This document shows, one piece after another, positions 32,176 through 56,133 of a stretch of DNA of 64,000 nucleotides (within the stretch, counting starts at the first letter, position 1; each line of letters opens with the position of its first letter). The DNA lies in assembly GCA_024734555.1 (NCBI GenBank), contig JANPWX010000109.1:1175733-1239732 (forward strand), in the 5' to 3' direction. This DNA comes from Trochalopteron elliotii. Lineage: Eukaryota > Chordata > Aves > Passeriformes > Leiothrichidae. Under the pieces are notes generated by a model. The model made no database searches. It saw only the letters and a list, made by a program, of their open reading frames with translations, and was not told where the DNA came from. A program made the position numbers and the translations under genes.

Positions 32176-34497
32176 ATGGATCCCACTTTGGAGCTGGCAG
32201 ATGACCCTAGGTTAGTGTTGGAGACCCCCGTGCCGCTTTGCAGTCGGGCAAATCCAACTTTTTGGATCTGAACTTTGGATGATTCATTCCCTCTGTAAAG
32301 GAAGGGAGGCGCTTGGTGGTGAGGCAAGCCAGCCAGGGGACTGCTCGGGCCCTGGGGGGCTGCATGTCCCCGTGTCCCTGCGGCCCCCTGCAGCACTCTC
32401 GTTCTGCTCCGCAGGTTCTCCCGCCCTTTGGTGGAGATGCTGATCAGGAACTTCAGCGTGCCGGCAGCCTGCTTCTCCCTGCCGCCCACCTCCCGGCAGC
32501 TGCTGCACCGTAGGTGGGGGGACAGGGTGGGGAGAACCCTCCTGTTGTCGCTGGCGGGAGCAGGACAGGGATAAAAGTGGTAGGGTGGCCCGGGCAAGTG
32601 CAGGCACGGAGCAGCCCCGGAAGTCAGAAATTGGGCTGCTGCCAGGGTCTTAGCCTCCCATCTCACAGTCCTACCTGCAGGGATGGGGACAGCCCAGGAA
32701 AGGCCAGCACTCGGGCAGGTGTTATGGGAACAGTGGTGCAGAAGGGCCAGCTCTGGCATAGACAGGCATGTACAGGGCGTGGCACAGGGTTTCCTAAACC
32801 TGTGGAGTGGTGGGTCATGGGGCAGCTCCTTGCAGTAGTGGCCCTAGGGGGGACCAGACAGGATGCAGTTTCTCACCCCTCCCTGGCAGAGCTGGACATG
32901 GCCCAACTCATCATCCTGGGCCTCTGCACCACCATGACACTGCTGTCAGTTGTGATCTATGTGGAAGAGGTTTTGTACCTCTTCCGCAAGATCCGCTGCC
33001 CTATCAAGATGAAGACCCTCTGCTGGAGCAGCTCAGCCCCTACGGTGAGCTGGGCTGTGGGGGTGCTGGGGGGCAGCACCCTGGGGGCCAAGGCCACCCA
33101 AGGGGTGCCAGCCCACAGGAGGGGGAACGTCAGGGTGCCAAGCTCACTTGTCCCCCAGGTTGTGTCAGTGGTCAGCTGCTTTGGCCTGTGGTTCCCACGC
33201 TCCATGATGGTGGTGGAGATGGCTACCACGGCGTGAGTATCCCCCACCCCGGGACAGGGCACCATGGAGCCCACAGGGCCTGACCTGCCTATCTCCTCCT
33301 CCCCAGGTACTTTGCTGTCTGCTTCTACCTGATGATGCTGGTCATGGTGGAGGGCTTTGGGGGGAAGGAAGCGCTGCTCAGCACCCTGAAGGACGTGCCC
33401 ATGGTGGTCAGCACTGGGCCCTGCTGCTGCTGCTGCCCCTGCCTGCCCCGAATCACCATGAGCAGGTGAGGGGGAGCTGGGATAAACCTCTGCCCCTGGA
33501 AGGCTTTCACCCCCTGCTTCCACTGGGCTGGAAAAGTCCCTGGGCAGGGACTTGGGGACCTCAGAGTGCTACCAGTCTCTCTTGCTATGCCAGGAAAAAG
33601 CTTAAATGGATGATCCTGGGGACTTTCCAGTACGCCTTCTTCAGGGCAGTCGCTGTCTTCCTGGGGCTGATCCTGGCTCCTGATGGGAATTACAACCCTG
33701 CTGACGTGAGTGCCTGAGCACAGGGATGGGCAGGTTGATGACCTAGCCAGGAAGCCTCCACCTGAGCTTTTTCAGCCCAGTAATGTTTTCTGTGCGTCTC
33801 TCTCAGATTTCAGAAAAGAGCGTGGCCCTCTGGATCAACACGTTGGCTGGTGTCTCCACCCTCTTTGGGCTGTGGGCCCTGGGAATCCTCTTCCGGCAGG
33901 CCCGGCTGCACCTGGCTGAGCAGAACATGCAGGCCAAGTTCACCTGTTTCCAGGTGAGCCCCTGTCCTGCCCACCTCCCTCCCAGGCGAGGGGCTCCTGC
34001 AGCTCAGACAGGGTGAGGCAGCAGGAGGGAAGATAAGGCAGGTGCCACTGCTGGGCGAGAGCCCTGCCGGCTGCAGGACAGTGGGGAAGGTGAAGGCTGA
34101 GGGCCAGGGCAGTGGCACAGCCCTCACCACTGGGGTGTTGGTGGTGGCAGATGCTGCTCGTCCTGACGGCGCTCCAGCCCGCCATCTTCAGCATCCTGGC
34201 CAACAACGGCAGCATCGCCTGCTCGCCGCCCTTCTCCTCCAAGGCCCGGTCACAGCGTAAGTGGGGAGATGAGAGAGCAGCCCCTCTATCACGTGGCACG
34301 GCATGGGGGGGTGGGCATGGGGGATGAAGGCAGCTTCAAATGACCCTTCTCCTGTTCCAGAGATGCACGTGCAGCTGTTGATCCCGCAGACCTTCATCCT
34401 GGCGGTGCTGACGCGGATGTACTACCGCAAGCAGGATGACAAGCCGGGCTACCAGCCCGTCAGCTTTGCACCCGCAGGCGCCGACGCCAAGGTGTGA
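32176..34497 (+). CDS. SLC51A: Organic solute transporter subunit alpha (9 exons, 339 aa)
   Basis: Seven-helix subunit of the basolateral OSTalpha/OSTbeta exporter for bile acids and steroid conjugates; the beta subunit is not in this window. Exons: 32176-32210, 32415-32509, 32890-33044, 33159-33232, 33307-33465, 33594-33705, 33807-33953, 34151-34256, 34361-34497. They total 1,020 bases, one residue shorter than human (340). Clear family blocks: [44 protein letters not shown], the cysteine cluster GPCCCCCPC (a likely lipidation or sorting site), [49 protein letters not shown] and [10 protein letters not shown]. The start is the first in-frame ATG, with A at -3 and G at +4. Short introns make it the most compact gene here. 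It converges on PCYT1A tail to tail. Confidence 0.98.
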
Positions 34498-34750
34498 GCA
34501 GGAGAAACTGGGGTGCCAAGGGGCAGAGTGTGGGGTGAGGGGCTGGACTACCCTGCACAACCTTCTCCTCCCCTGACCCTGGGGAGCTGCTGGCAGCAGA
34601 AGAGGCAGAAGGGGAAAGAGCATCTTGGGACAGAATGGAAAGGTCCGAAACCTAAAGGCTGTAAAGCCAAGGAGGTCCATGGAGCCACCTCCAGCCCAGA
34701 GGCTCTTGTCTAGCACTGAGTAAAGATAAATTTTTACTGGAGTCTTGCAC
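34498..34750 (+). terminator. SLC51A: SLC51A 3'UTR and poly(A) signal
   Basis: A 3'UTR of about 250 bases ends near a variant signal pair AGTAAA-GATAAA at 34,719-34,730, followed by a T-rich stretch and GTCTTGCACTGTT downstream. No perfect AATAAA is present. Confidence 0.5.
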
Positions 34751-35220
34751 TGTTGACTGGGTTCATATTCTCTCTGCCTAGGCTGGGTGGGAGATGACTC
34801 CATACAGGGGGATGATGGAGCGCAGAGTAGCAGCCATGGCATGGGACTGTCACAGGATGCCCAACATCCAGCTGTGACACTGAGCTCTGGGTGCTGCTGG
34901 CTGGGGTCCCACAGCCAAGGCAAGCCCAAGCCAATAGGGATTTCTCCCAAGGCATCAGGATGCCTTGTCCCCTGTCCCTGGGGCCTGTTCTCCATGACAC
35001 TGGCCACTCCTGAAGGCACACAGGGAGCATCCACACCTGGCAGTCAGGTGCCAGGCAAAGGAAGTAACCTTGAAGCACCTTTGTAACACTGGCAATTAGT
35101 TAATGCTGCCTTAACCAGCCTTGGTCCAGAACCAGTATCTGTTCTGGACACAGGGATGGACATCAGGAGCAATGACAATTTGCAGAAAGAACTGGGTAAT
35201 CTTTTGACCCCAAGTGTTCA

Positions 35221-36890
35221 TTACAGACACCAAAAGCACAACTCAAGACTATGGTTTCAAATTAGCAGATCACATGTTAAGAAGTTGCAGCACTCTCCAG
35301 TGCTCTTCCTTCTATCACAATCCCTGGTACCTCTCAATTCTGTCCTGTTGCTGCTGTTCTCTCCCATCAGAAAATCCTTTCCCAGGGGCTCACACCTGAG
35401 ATCTACAGAGGAAGTGAAATAGGGCTGTTTAACATAAGTAGATGCCTCTAGATTTGGTAGCATCCAACTCCACAGAGTTCTCACTGCATGCTAGTAAAGT
35501 TTTCTTTTTCCACAGCACCTTTTACTTCATGTCTCTTCTGGATGCTTCATTTGACTAGTGAGGGATGGCTTAGAGGTATGCAGGACAGCCCTCAAGCAGC
35601 AGCACTGGGTGTATCTGTGGGAATGAGATGATCTTGGGGAACTTGGTGTTTTGCTGAGAGATCAAGCTCTTACCTATTCCTGATAAAACATGACAATGCT
35701 GGAGAAGTCAGGTTCAGCAATCCAGGAGAAAACAAAACAAAGGAGAAAAATAAAAGACAAGACTGGGATTTCAGTGTCCAATTTAATTTCAGTGCAAGGA
35801 GGAAGCAGAGATTATTGGTTACAAGAAACAGCTCTGTTATTCCAAGCCACATGTAAAATCATGGCTGGTTTCTTACCAAGCACCCCAGAACTGCAGAGAG
35901 ATCAAGGGTGTTAAGGTCTCTGCAGAACAAGCCACCATCCAAAACACCACAGTTACCCAAACTTACAGAACACTGTTGCATAACTTGTGTAGAACAGTAG
36001 TAAGGCTCTAAAGCAGCCTGGCCTCTGTGATCTGGCTCAGGGAAGCAACCGCAACATCCATACTGAGGGAAGGGTGAGGAAAGGAAGATGAGGGAAGAGA
36101 CAATGTGGGTGATACAAAGTAAGTGTTCTACCACTCATAAACCAGAGGATTAACAACTGGCTTCTACCATGTGACTGTTATTTGCTCCTTTCAGTTTAAA
36201 ATCCATAGCAGCCAGCCATGCTCTCACAGCTGTGCACATCCCTGCTGAAAGAGGTCCAAGTGGCAGATTAGTGATCCCCAAAATACCCTTTCCCATATCA
36301 GTTCTGGCCTCAAGAGAAGCACAGAACCTCTGTCATGCCCTTTGGGCAGCGTGACAAAAGACCATCAAGACAAAAGCTGGAAAGAAGCTGCAGCCTGTTC
36401 CTACCACAGGGCCACCATGTGCTCTTTAAGCATTATGGCATGCAGAGCTTGTGGCAGCACTTGCTGAGTTTCCTCCTTGGATGTGCTGCTCCCCAAGCCT
36501 CACATCCTGCTCTGGAGACCTCCCTGCATCACTGCTGACAGGACTCTGAGCTCTCCTCTGTTCCCAACACCATAGGATACAGGCAACTCAGCCCAGCAGC
36601 TCCACCCAGAGACAGTGGGTATTAGAGGCAAACCCTGGCAGAAAAGCTCCACAGCTACATGACAGCAAGGCCAGTTTCTCCAGTGCTGGCTGCAGGACAA
36701 GGTGAACCAACCTACCCTGCTCAGCCATGGGGAGGGCAAGTCCCCTTGGGGAGCTACAGGCCACACAACTCAGTGTGTATCACAGACACGACAGCAGGCA
36801 CAACTTGGACCACGGACTCAAACAAGCATTATGTGTTTAAATAATGTTAAAAAGCTGCAGCACTCTCTGATGCTCCTTCCATCCTGCCTC
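35221..36890. repeat. Diverged direct duplication between SLC51A and PCYT1A
   Basis: Copies lie at 35,221-35,318 and 36,781-36,890. Shared landmarks in order: ACAGACAC, GCACAACT, a GACTATGG/GACCACGG block, TTAGCA/CAAGCA, ATGTTAA, AAG[T/C]TGCAGCACTCTC and TGCTC-TTCC. The second copy has a short insertion. Its origin (local duplication or an unknown interspersed repeat) is unclear. It probably lies in or near the PCYT1A 3'UTR. Confidence 0.6.
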
Positions 36891-38092
36891 ATGGAGCAGA
36901 GTGAGCAGGCATGGATTTGTGCATGCACTGCACAAGCCAGGTAACTGTCACACAGGACTGGGGCCCTTCATCTGTCCAGCTGCACACACTGACACAGGCA
37001 GCAAACTGGCTGCCTTGCCCTTAGAGCAGCGACTTCACGGCACCAGCGTGAAGGACTCCTCCAGCCCCTAGAGCACAGCAACTGAAACACAGACAAACAC
37101 ACAGAGAGTACAGTGCTGAGGGACCGTTTGGACAGACACTAAAACGTGTAACACACCACAGACTGGAACAAGGAACTTCTCAAAAGACTACACACATTCA
37201 TTTCCTACCTGGGTTCTCACACACCCAAGGAAATGCACGACAGCAAGTGCCCTGAAGCAAAGATTCATTCTCTTCTCTCCAACAGCAACTGAGGGCTCAA
37301 TTTTAGCTCAGGATTTACCAGTCTTGCTAAGATTAGCTGGAAAGGCCTTTCTCCTGCAGTCCCTCTACTGTTTGGAGCTGTGAATGCTGTGCACTTTATG
37401 GGGTGTGCCACTCTACAGTGCTGCAAGTCCTTCCCAGGTGTAACTCCTGCGTGCCAGGCTGGTACCTCTGCCCAGCACGTCCTCACTGCCACACGCTGGG
37501 AAGCTCAGTTAAGAGGCATGTGAGCACTACAGGGTCTGCTGGATAGATTCCTATTGGCTCCAGCCCAGCAGGGATGTTTCTATTTCCTAGAAGCCTCATC
37601 ACACCACTGCTTCGTGGGTGCTCTTGAGGTCATGCTGGTTGAGGAACTGAGGGGTCTTTCATTTGGCAGTGGCACAGATACTGCCTGGGGATGGGGGGGG
37701 ATAAGACAGAGGAGCTGAAGGAAAGAAGAGACAGATGGGTCTTCCCACTTTCCCTCTTGCCTGGAGGCTTAACAAGGGAAAAGAAAACTAAAATCCACTC
37801 AAGTGCTATTCTTTGCCCTTTTAACGAATATTTTCTTAAAATATAAAAACCATCTTCACCCTGGAAACCGCTAGAACGTAAACAATAAAAAGGGGATTTA
37901 AGAAGAAGAAGGAAGAGGAAGTTTGAATGTGCTTCCAGGCAGCAGCCCTTGCTAAGAGCAACGGGTGCCTCCAAGGCCCTGTGCTCACCATCAGCCCTGT
38001 TCCTATGGCTCTCTTGCTCATTTAGAGTTCCCCAGTGGGTCTGGACTTATGATTCAGCGATTAGCGGTCCGCAGCAAATCCTGGCAGGTAGG
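35782..38092 (-). other. PCYT1A: Probable PCYT1A 3'UTR
   Basis: After the PCYT1A stop (38,095-38,093) the minus strand has no further coding exon and no AATAAA. The first reasonable signal is ATTAAA at 35,787-35,782, giving a 2.3 kb 3'UTR. Length and end are inferred from this one signal. Confidence 0.4.
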
Positions 38093-48677
<10,585 letters not shown>

Positions 48678-48701
48678 CTTGCCAAGCACGTCCAGAAAGA
48701 A

Positions 48702-51700
48702 CTGGAACAAAATGAAGGAGAGGGAAAAAAGAAAAAAAAAAGAAAAGAAAAGAGATATTTCTCAGTTCTTCCAAAACAGAATCAGTCAAAAGCAGGCACA
48801 GCGTACAGAAGGTCAGTGCAAAGACACAGCCACCTCACAAGGGGCTTAGCCAGTTGTATTTGGCATCAGCTGCCAAGGCATGACAAACAGTGCCTGGTGG
48901 GAATACTGAATCATTTAATGCAACTCAGAGCTGTTCTGCAGAGAGAAGTGTGCAGCAGTCAGCTGGCTGGGGACACTGAAACAAGAGTTGCAATGCAAAT
49001 TATAAATCATTACCATGAGGTTAATAATGCTATTTTCACATCCAAAAGGCAACCTAAGGACTATGGCATGCCCAGTTCACATTCAGCCCCTGTCCAGCTC
49101 TCATTTGGATTCTTTACCCTTTACACTCCCCAGGCCAGCTGGTGGGTGTGCCACATCCCTGTACAGTCCTGAAGACAGGAAGGAAGGTCTATGCAGGAGG
49201 ATAAGGGTGAGGGAAGGGCTCATAACTCAAATGAGTTTAAACAGGCTTGCTGTTTGCTTTGTCATTTGTGTAAGACCAAGCTGCAGCTCCCCAGTGGGGA
49301 CAGCCCACCTGGGGATGGTGCCACCATGTTCCCCTCCTGTCCCTTGTCCCCACTGCAGTGGTGACTCAGCAGATGGTGAAGCAGCTGCTGACACCACATT
49401 AGGCCACACTGACTTCTGGCACTTTATGTACCAGTTTGCAATTAGTGGTGGTTCAGCTGAACTGCTTCTCTGATGAAAAGACAGACAAACCACCAATTTG
49501 GGACAGAAATTGTGACAGTTATAAGAAAGGAAGTTATCTCTGATTTGGGTTGGAGTTATTGTACCTTTCCAAAAGGGCCTGGAGTATTAGTAATTCCACC
49601 TTCACACAGCTGAAGCAAAACCAGGGATTTATAGGAAGGCATGGCAGTGAATATTCCCTTTCCAGCTGCTGCAGGAGTTAGAAATGGGTGCTAGATTTGC
49701 AAAAACTAAAAAGCAGCATTATCTCTCTCGTTGACTTGAAGTGTACACCTCTCCAGTGCAGCACATAGCACTTCTGGCCTGCTGTTCCCGAGAGCAGCGT
49801 GACCCCTCCGCCCAGCAACGATCCTTAAGGACCCTTAGGTGCGTGCCTCAACTCCCTAATAAGAGTGGTGTGGAATTTAAAACGTCTCCCCACCCACATG
49901 GAGTGGGTGTGCTGGAATGTTAGGTGGGGCAAGTGCAAGGTGTGACAAAGAGCAGATGCCCCTCTGAATACCACCTTTTTCCACAGTAGAGGGGCTCTGC
50001 TGAGTGTTCTACTTGGGATGAGCTGGGACTATCCTCACTAAGGGCCACTGGCAAAGCTCTGCTGCTCGGCAGCCAAGAAGGGTGTGCTTTGTGAAAGAGC
50101 TGTTAAGTAGCAGATTTAGTGATGGACTTACTCAAGCACACATGACTCAAGGTTAAGGAATGCTCCGGAGTAACAAGTCAAATGCAGTTTAAGGAGATGC
50201 AAATATCTCTCCCTCTCCACTGAGCATCAGCATGATGATACCTTATGGACAATTTTAGGGTCAGACACAGCTGAACTAGTTTGTGGTACATTCATATATG
50301 AATCCCTGGCTGCTCTGCTAGACCTACCACAGAACAAGGTAAGAGAATCTTAGGTCAGCAGGGAGCCAAAAAAATACTGTGTCGAAGAGAGAAGTGAGAG
50401 TAAAGAGCAGCCACAAGGACATTCCAGAACTGCGTGACCCATCTACCACTCACTCCATAATGCCTGTGAGTCAAGCTTGCCGTTTCCCTCATTCCAGTAA
50501 TTAAATTTCTATTTCCTGAGAACAAACATATGGGAGGGTCCAAACATAACCTCAGGCAAAAAAAGTTTGTAACCCTCAGGTCCAAGTCTTCAAACACTAA
50601 AGCAAACATTTAAGCAAACATTTAACTTTCAGGTGAGATCTGTGCTATAAATGCAGCAGCTTCCAGAGTGCCGCTGTGAAAGCACAGGGTGTGACACAAA
50701 GTGTCACCTTGCAAGCAACGCTCTGCATCAGTCATTTACCACCGATGTCCTAGCAGAACCCAGGAAGTTCGAAAAACACAGCAAGCATTTGTCTCTGGTT
50801 CAAATAACCCCAGAATTCATGGAAACACTGGGGGGAAACAGCAGCCGAATTTCTTGTTATTTCATTAAAATAATTTCACTGTGCTTCCAGTCACCTGTTG
50901 GTGTCTGACCACTTTCTTTCCTTCCCTTGGGAGAGAATTAAAAGGTTTGTGTCAATGTGCTGAATGCAGACATTCTGAATCACTGCCCAGCAAGACATCA
51001 AATGCAGAGGCTTTGGCGCTGAAGCACAGACAAAGCAGCCCCACACACAACCAGGTGAAGCTCTTCCCACATCAGCGTGGCCCATCAGAGCAACCAGACC
51101 ACACTGCACACAAGTACAGTCTCTGCTGAATTACCAGCAGCCCCTTGCTGCTGGGTGCAGATCTCATGGCCATCCAAAGAACTGAGCACGGTCCCAGCTT
51201 AGCAGAAAACTCCAACAGCTTCTTCCAGCTCCTCCCACACCCAACCATCCACTCTCCTCCACCCTAACTTTTCCATTTCTCAGGGTATACATAGTTAAAC
51301 GATGGCAAACAACAGCTTAAGTGAATGGATTCCAACTTGAGAGATTCTATTATGTGCTGTGCATTAAATTAGCAGCAATGGTGACACAGCATCAGCCACC
51401 CAGCAGCAGCTCTACCCAACGTACCAAGTGAGAAACCAGCATCAAGGGTGGGATAAATATGCTCTGTCTGCTCTGACCTTACAGGTGAGATGCTGCTGAA
51501 GTAGCCTCTGCAGCGTCTGGACAGCTGGGCTGGGCACCTCATGAGTGACAACAGTTCTGTTAAGGACTCAAATTAATGCAGAAATTAAACAGTAATTTTA
51601 CCACTATTCAGATCTTTAAAACCTCTGTCCTGTGGCAAGTGCATTTCTGGGAAGTTGTCCCATCACCAGGCTTGTCTTCATAAAAAACTGGGAACACACC

Positions 51701-54700
51701 ACACATTACTGCAATAAACCTAACTAATCTTAGAATGCTTCATTTTGACCCAAGTGACTAAAATAGCATCCCAAACAATTATTTAACAACAGTGGGATCC
51801 AGCATCTGTAGCTGAGTTTAACACATGAGGACATGGCTTTGCTTCCCCAAATGCATAAAACACTGCCTGTTCTAAAATTAATTACATTTGCAGCAGATGG
51901 GGAAGAGGAAAGAGAAGATAACTCTCAAAGCTCATTCTGAACACTCCAAGATAGAAACCAAGCATAACCAGAAGAAAGAGCCTTGCTGTAAAATATTAAC
52001 ATTGTTCTATTTTAAGGTGTCACCCTACTGCATTATTGAGTTCATGGCTTAATACGGAGAAACTGCTCGAAAGGAGCAAAGCTGGAAGTGCCCTGTTTGG
52101 AAAAGCCATGGGCATATCACAAGTCTCTGCACCACTACATAAAACACTTAGGACTTTTCTTCTTAAACTTATTTCTTTGGTGCATCCTGCATCAAGGAAG
52201 GGCCTTGCATCACCTGCCAGCTACCTCAGTGAGAGGAAAAGAGACCTGCACGGGCTCTGCGAGGAGCAGCTGACTGCCAGATGGGAAAAGAGTTGCTTTT
52301 ACTGTCAGGAAATCACTGAATCCCACTGAAACACAGCCACTTCTGGGAGGGAAAAAGGACAAGCATTGATTACTAGAAAGGAAAAAACATATATAGCCAG
52401 GGAAGGAATTTAAGACTTCTTCCTTAGTGTCAGTTAACTACACCATCATCAAAGCTGGAATTTAACCACAACACCAAAGTTCACACCTCCAGCAGGAGGA
52501 AGAGGTCAGAATAGCCCCAGCAAATCTCCCTGCTTAGCCAAAGCTTTACCTCACTGTCTGCATCTTTATGGACAGTGCTGCTGTTTTCTAGTCTCAGTGG
52601 TGTCAGACAACTCCACTATACAGGAGAAGAAGGTCAGACCTTTCTGCACCCTATAAAAACACTGATGGCATGAGGACCTAGCTCATCTGCCTTTTTTTCT
52701 GATGTCCTGAAGAACTTCTTGGAGAATATTAACTGCAAACCTACATCAGTTGCAGGATTTCTTCTGCCACTTCTGCTGCTTTTCACTTGTAGATTTACCT
52801 GTGAAGCAAAATAAATGCTGCTACTTCAAATGAAAATGAGCTTGCTGCAACAACTCAGTGAACGCTCCAGCCCAAGGCTGCTGCAGTTCCCACCAGGGAC
52901 CCAAAGCACAAGCTGGCAGCTGGACCAGCACAGCCCTGGGACACACACAGCTCCCTGGGTGACACCGCCTGCTCCAAGGCTGTCCTATTGTCCCTCTGAA
53001 CCTGGGAGGCGTTGGCACAGTCAGATGTGACTGTCATGTGCTGCTTTGCCTACAGGACCATTGCAGTTCACAGGAACAAGATATTTCTCTTCTGCTGACT
53101 CATCTGCAGACAACACTACTAAACTTTGCACTCTGCCAGCTGTCTGCAGAGAATTGCCTTGACACATGGACAGCATGTAAGCAAGAGCCTCAGGGAAGAG
53201 GGAAAAGTCCTGTCACTTCAGATAAGTCCCTTGCCAGGCTATAAAGTACCAAAGTGACCTACATTCCTCTCCATCCCTTGACCATAGATCGAAGAGAATC
53301 CTTTTCCCCCTGTTCTCCCTCATCTGCAACCCCCAGTCTCTGATTAACCTTATTGATGTGCATCCTCATGGAGATCTGTGGAGACACAGAGACCTGGGAG
53401 AGGTTAATGACAGAAGACTCATCATGGATCTCTCTTCTATCAGTGCTTAAAAAACTTGCCCAGTCTCCAAGGCAACTTCATACCCAGCCTAGGCTTGCCA
53501 GGCCCAGCTCTGTCCCAGTCTCCAGACTCAGAGCATCTGCCTGGAAACAGAGTGCTGCTGGCTAGGACCCAGCCTGCTCACCTCCAGACAGACTGTGAGA
53601 CTCCCCACAGTCAGCATCTGCTCTACCTGGATGGTCAAGCCCTTGAGCCCCTCAAAAAGGTTACTGCAGTCCACTTGTAAAACACAGGCTCCTTCAGCTG
53701 CTTTGGATCAAGATCAACAAAAGCAGCTGTCCTACAGTGTGTTAAAAGCCACACAAATATAAAAAAGGGATTCCTGTTCAGTCAGTGCCACACACTGGTC
53801 CAACAGCATCCACACCTTTGCTATATCTGCTAAAACAACCCCCACAGGCCTTGCATCCCCTACTGGACCAGCCAGGCTGGTAACATTTTCTCAAGCAGAG
53901 CTTGAGCATGCACAGGCTCTGGTACCCATGTCCTGCAATCAATGGAAAGATGCTGCTTCTCACCAAAGTCCCAAATGGCTTAACATAACTCTGCCTAACC
54001 ACAACCGAAAACCGTTCAGTGTGATCACCTAGATAGTGTTGCTAAGTAATACACACACAAAAAAGAGAAACTGCTGTCAAGACCTCTGTGAATTCACAGT
54101 CCTTCTGGGTATACCATAGCCTCCAGGCACTGAGTGTCTGGACATGCAACAGCCTCTGCTGGGTGAGTGAAGCAGCAGAAATAGGGTTTATGCAGAATAC
54201 CAGAAGAGATACTGTCAGGGACAATAAAGTGTGAGAATAGCTGACCATTCTGACCTGACTTCTGCACTGTTTAATTTTTAGGGATTAGCAAGAGAGCTTT
54301 TTGAAACTGAAGTTGTGAACCTCCTTTAGCAGGTTTACACACCAAGGCCAATTCCTTACAGTTATTGTTTATGGCTCTTGGTACAGTGATTTCAAGAGTG
54401 TTACAACCCAGAACTCGCAGCAAGAAACTTCAAAATCAGGAATTTTAATAATTGTGTATATACGGCAAATTTCTTTAGGAAATAATGCATGGGTATTTGT
54501 CACCTGAATTTCAAACCCAAATACAGTGTCTGTCCTCAGACCCTGGGGTCCTGCAGATGGAAGGCCAGCATTACCTGTTTCTGACCACCCCAGCCTTTGC
54601 CAGGGTGCTGGTGCGGCAGCATCACAGGGTGGGGACAGAGAGAAGGCCACGTGCAGCATCCTGCACCTCCCTCCACAGCGACTGAGGACTACAGAGGCGC

Positions 54701-55306
54701 ATCACAGCTCTCAGAATTCCTGAGGACTTTCAGTCCAATTACAAAACCATTAATCAGTGCAGCCAGGACTTCGGTGTACACAAAAAGCGGGTTAGAGAGG
54801 ACGTATGCCTACGCAGCAGCCGGGTCACACCTTCCTTCGCCGCAGGCAGGAGGGCCACCTCCTCACTGTCCTCCCTAGGCCTTGACTGTGTCCCCTGGGT
54901 GGGGGGACGTCCCCCGGAGCCCCCACGCTCCAAGCGCTGAGGGTGCACTACAAAAGTTTCCCACTGGCCTGCCTCTATCCTCTCTCATCAGCCAGCCCTG
55001 CCATCTGGGAGGATCACGCCCGAGCCCCCGCCTCTGCCCAAGTCCCCACAAAGGGGACGCGGCGCATCACGACCACCCCAGAGGACACTGCCCTCTTGCC
55101 CAAAGCCAGCGCTCCACGTCCCGACCGGCCAGCAACTCCCGAAGCCCCCAGCCCGTGCCTTGGCCACAACGCTGGGAGAGCGGCCCGGGGAGGGACCCCG
55201 GACCGGCTCCGCAGGGGGAGCGTGCGGTGCCCTCATGTGCCGCCAGTCCAAACCCACTCAGCAGCCTCCGGCCCGTGACAGGCACCGCTCCGCTCCCTGT
55301 CTCCTG
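48702..55306 (-). other. PCYT1A: PCYT1A intron 1 and 5' region
   Basis: From the acceptor (GTTCCAG at 48,702) to the gap I see no further coding exon. The last 400 bases (about 54,880-55,306) become GC- and CpG-rich, which marks the promoter island; a noncoding exon 1 is expected there or in the gap. A purine-rich plus-strand tract at 48,722-48,756 is the polypyrimidine tract of the exon 2 acceptor. Confidence 0.55.
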
Positions 55307-55706
55307 NNNNNNNNNNNNNNNNNNNNNNNNNNNNNNNNNNNNNNNNNNNNNNNNNNNNNNNNNNNNNNNNNNNNNNNNNNNNNNNNNNNNNNNNNNNNNN
55401 NNNNNNNNNNNNNNNNNNNNNNNNNNNNNNNNNNNNNNNNNNNNNNNNNNNNNNNNNNNNNNNNNNNNNNNNNNNNNNNNNNNNNNNNNNNNNNNNNNNN
55501 NNNNNNNNNNNNNNNNNNNNNNNNNNNNNNNNNNNNNNNNNNNNNNNNNNNNNNNNNNNNNNNNNNNNNNNNNNNNNNNNNNNNNNNNNNNNNNNNNNNN
55601 NNNNNNNNNNNNNNNNNNNNNNNNNNNNNNNNNNNNNNNNNNNNNNNNNNNNNNNNNNNNNNNNNNNNNNNNNNNNNNNNNNNNNNNNNNNNNNNNNNNN
55701 NNNNNN
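55307..55706. other. Assembly gap, 400 Ns
   Basis: Undetermined bases within the presumed PCYT1A promoter island. Both edges are GC-rich. Confidence 0.99.
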
Positions 55707-55788
55707 CCGCGGGGAAGCCGCGTTCCGGGAATCCGCGCCTGGAACCTCCGTTCCGGATCGCGACGGTCCTGCCCCCCGGCTCTTCCCC

Positions 55789-56133
55789 TCACAGAACATC
55801 CTGAGCTGGAAGGGACCCACAAGTGTCATCGAGTCCAGCTCCTGGCCCTGCACAGCACCATCCCCAAGACGCACGCCAAGTGCCTGAGAGCTTTATCCAA
55901 GCGCTTTTTGAGCTCTGCCAGGCTCGGTGCCATAACCACTTCCCTGGGGAGCCTGGTCAGTGCCCAACCACCCTCTGGGGGAAGAACCTTTTCCTGATAC
56001 CCAACCTAGACCCCCACGACACAGCTTCAGGCCATTCCCTTGGGTCCTGTCACTGGTCACCAGAGAGAAGAGATCAATGTCTGCCTCTCTGCTTCCCGTC
56101 GTGAGGAGGGGAGACTGTGATGAAGTGTCTCCT
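55789..56133 (-). mobile_element. CR1 LINE, 3' fragment
   Basis: A reversed CR1 3' end: TCACAGAACATCCTGAGCTG at the start, then TCATCGAGTCCAGCTCCTGG, ACTTCCCTGGGGAGCCTG, GTGCCCAACCACCCTCTGGG, TCAGGCCATTCCCTTGGGTC and CACCAGAGAGAAGAG. It is 5'-truncated and begins 82 bases after the gap. Confidence 0.92.

Noticed and set aside
54882..55997. 371-codon frame across the N run at 55,307-55,706
   Set aside because: Artefact of the gap joined to CR1 sequence downstream.
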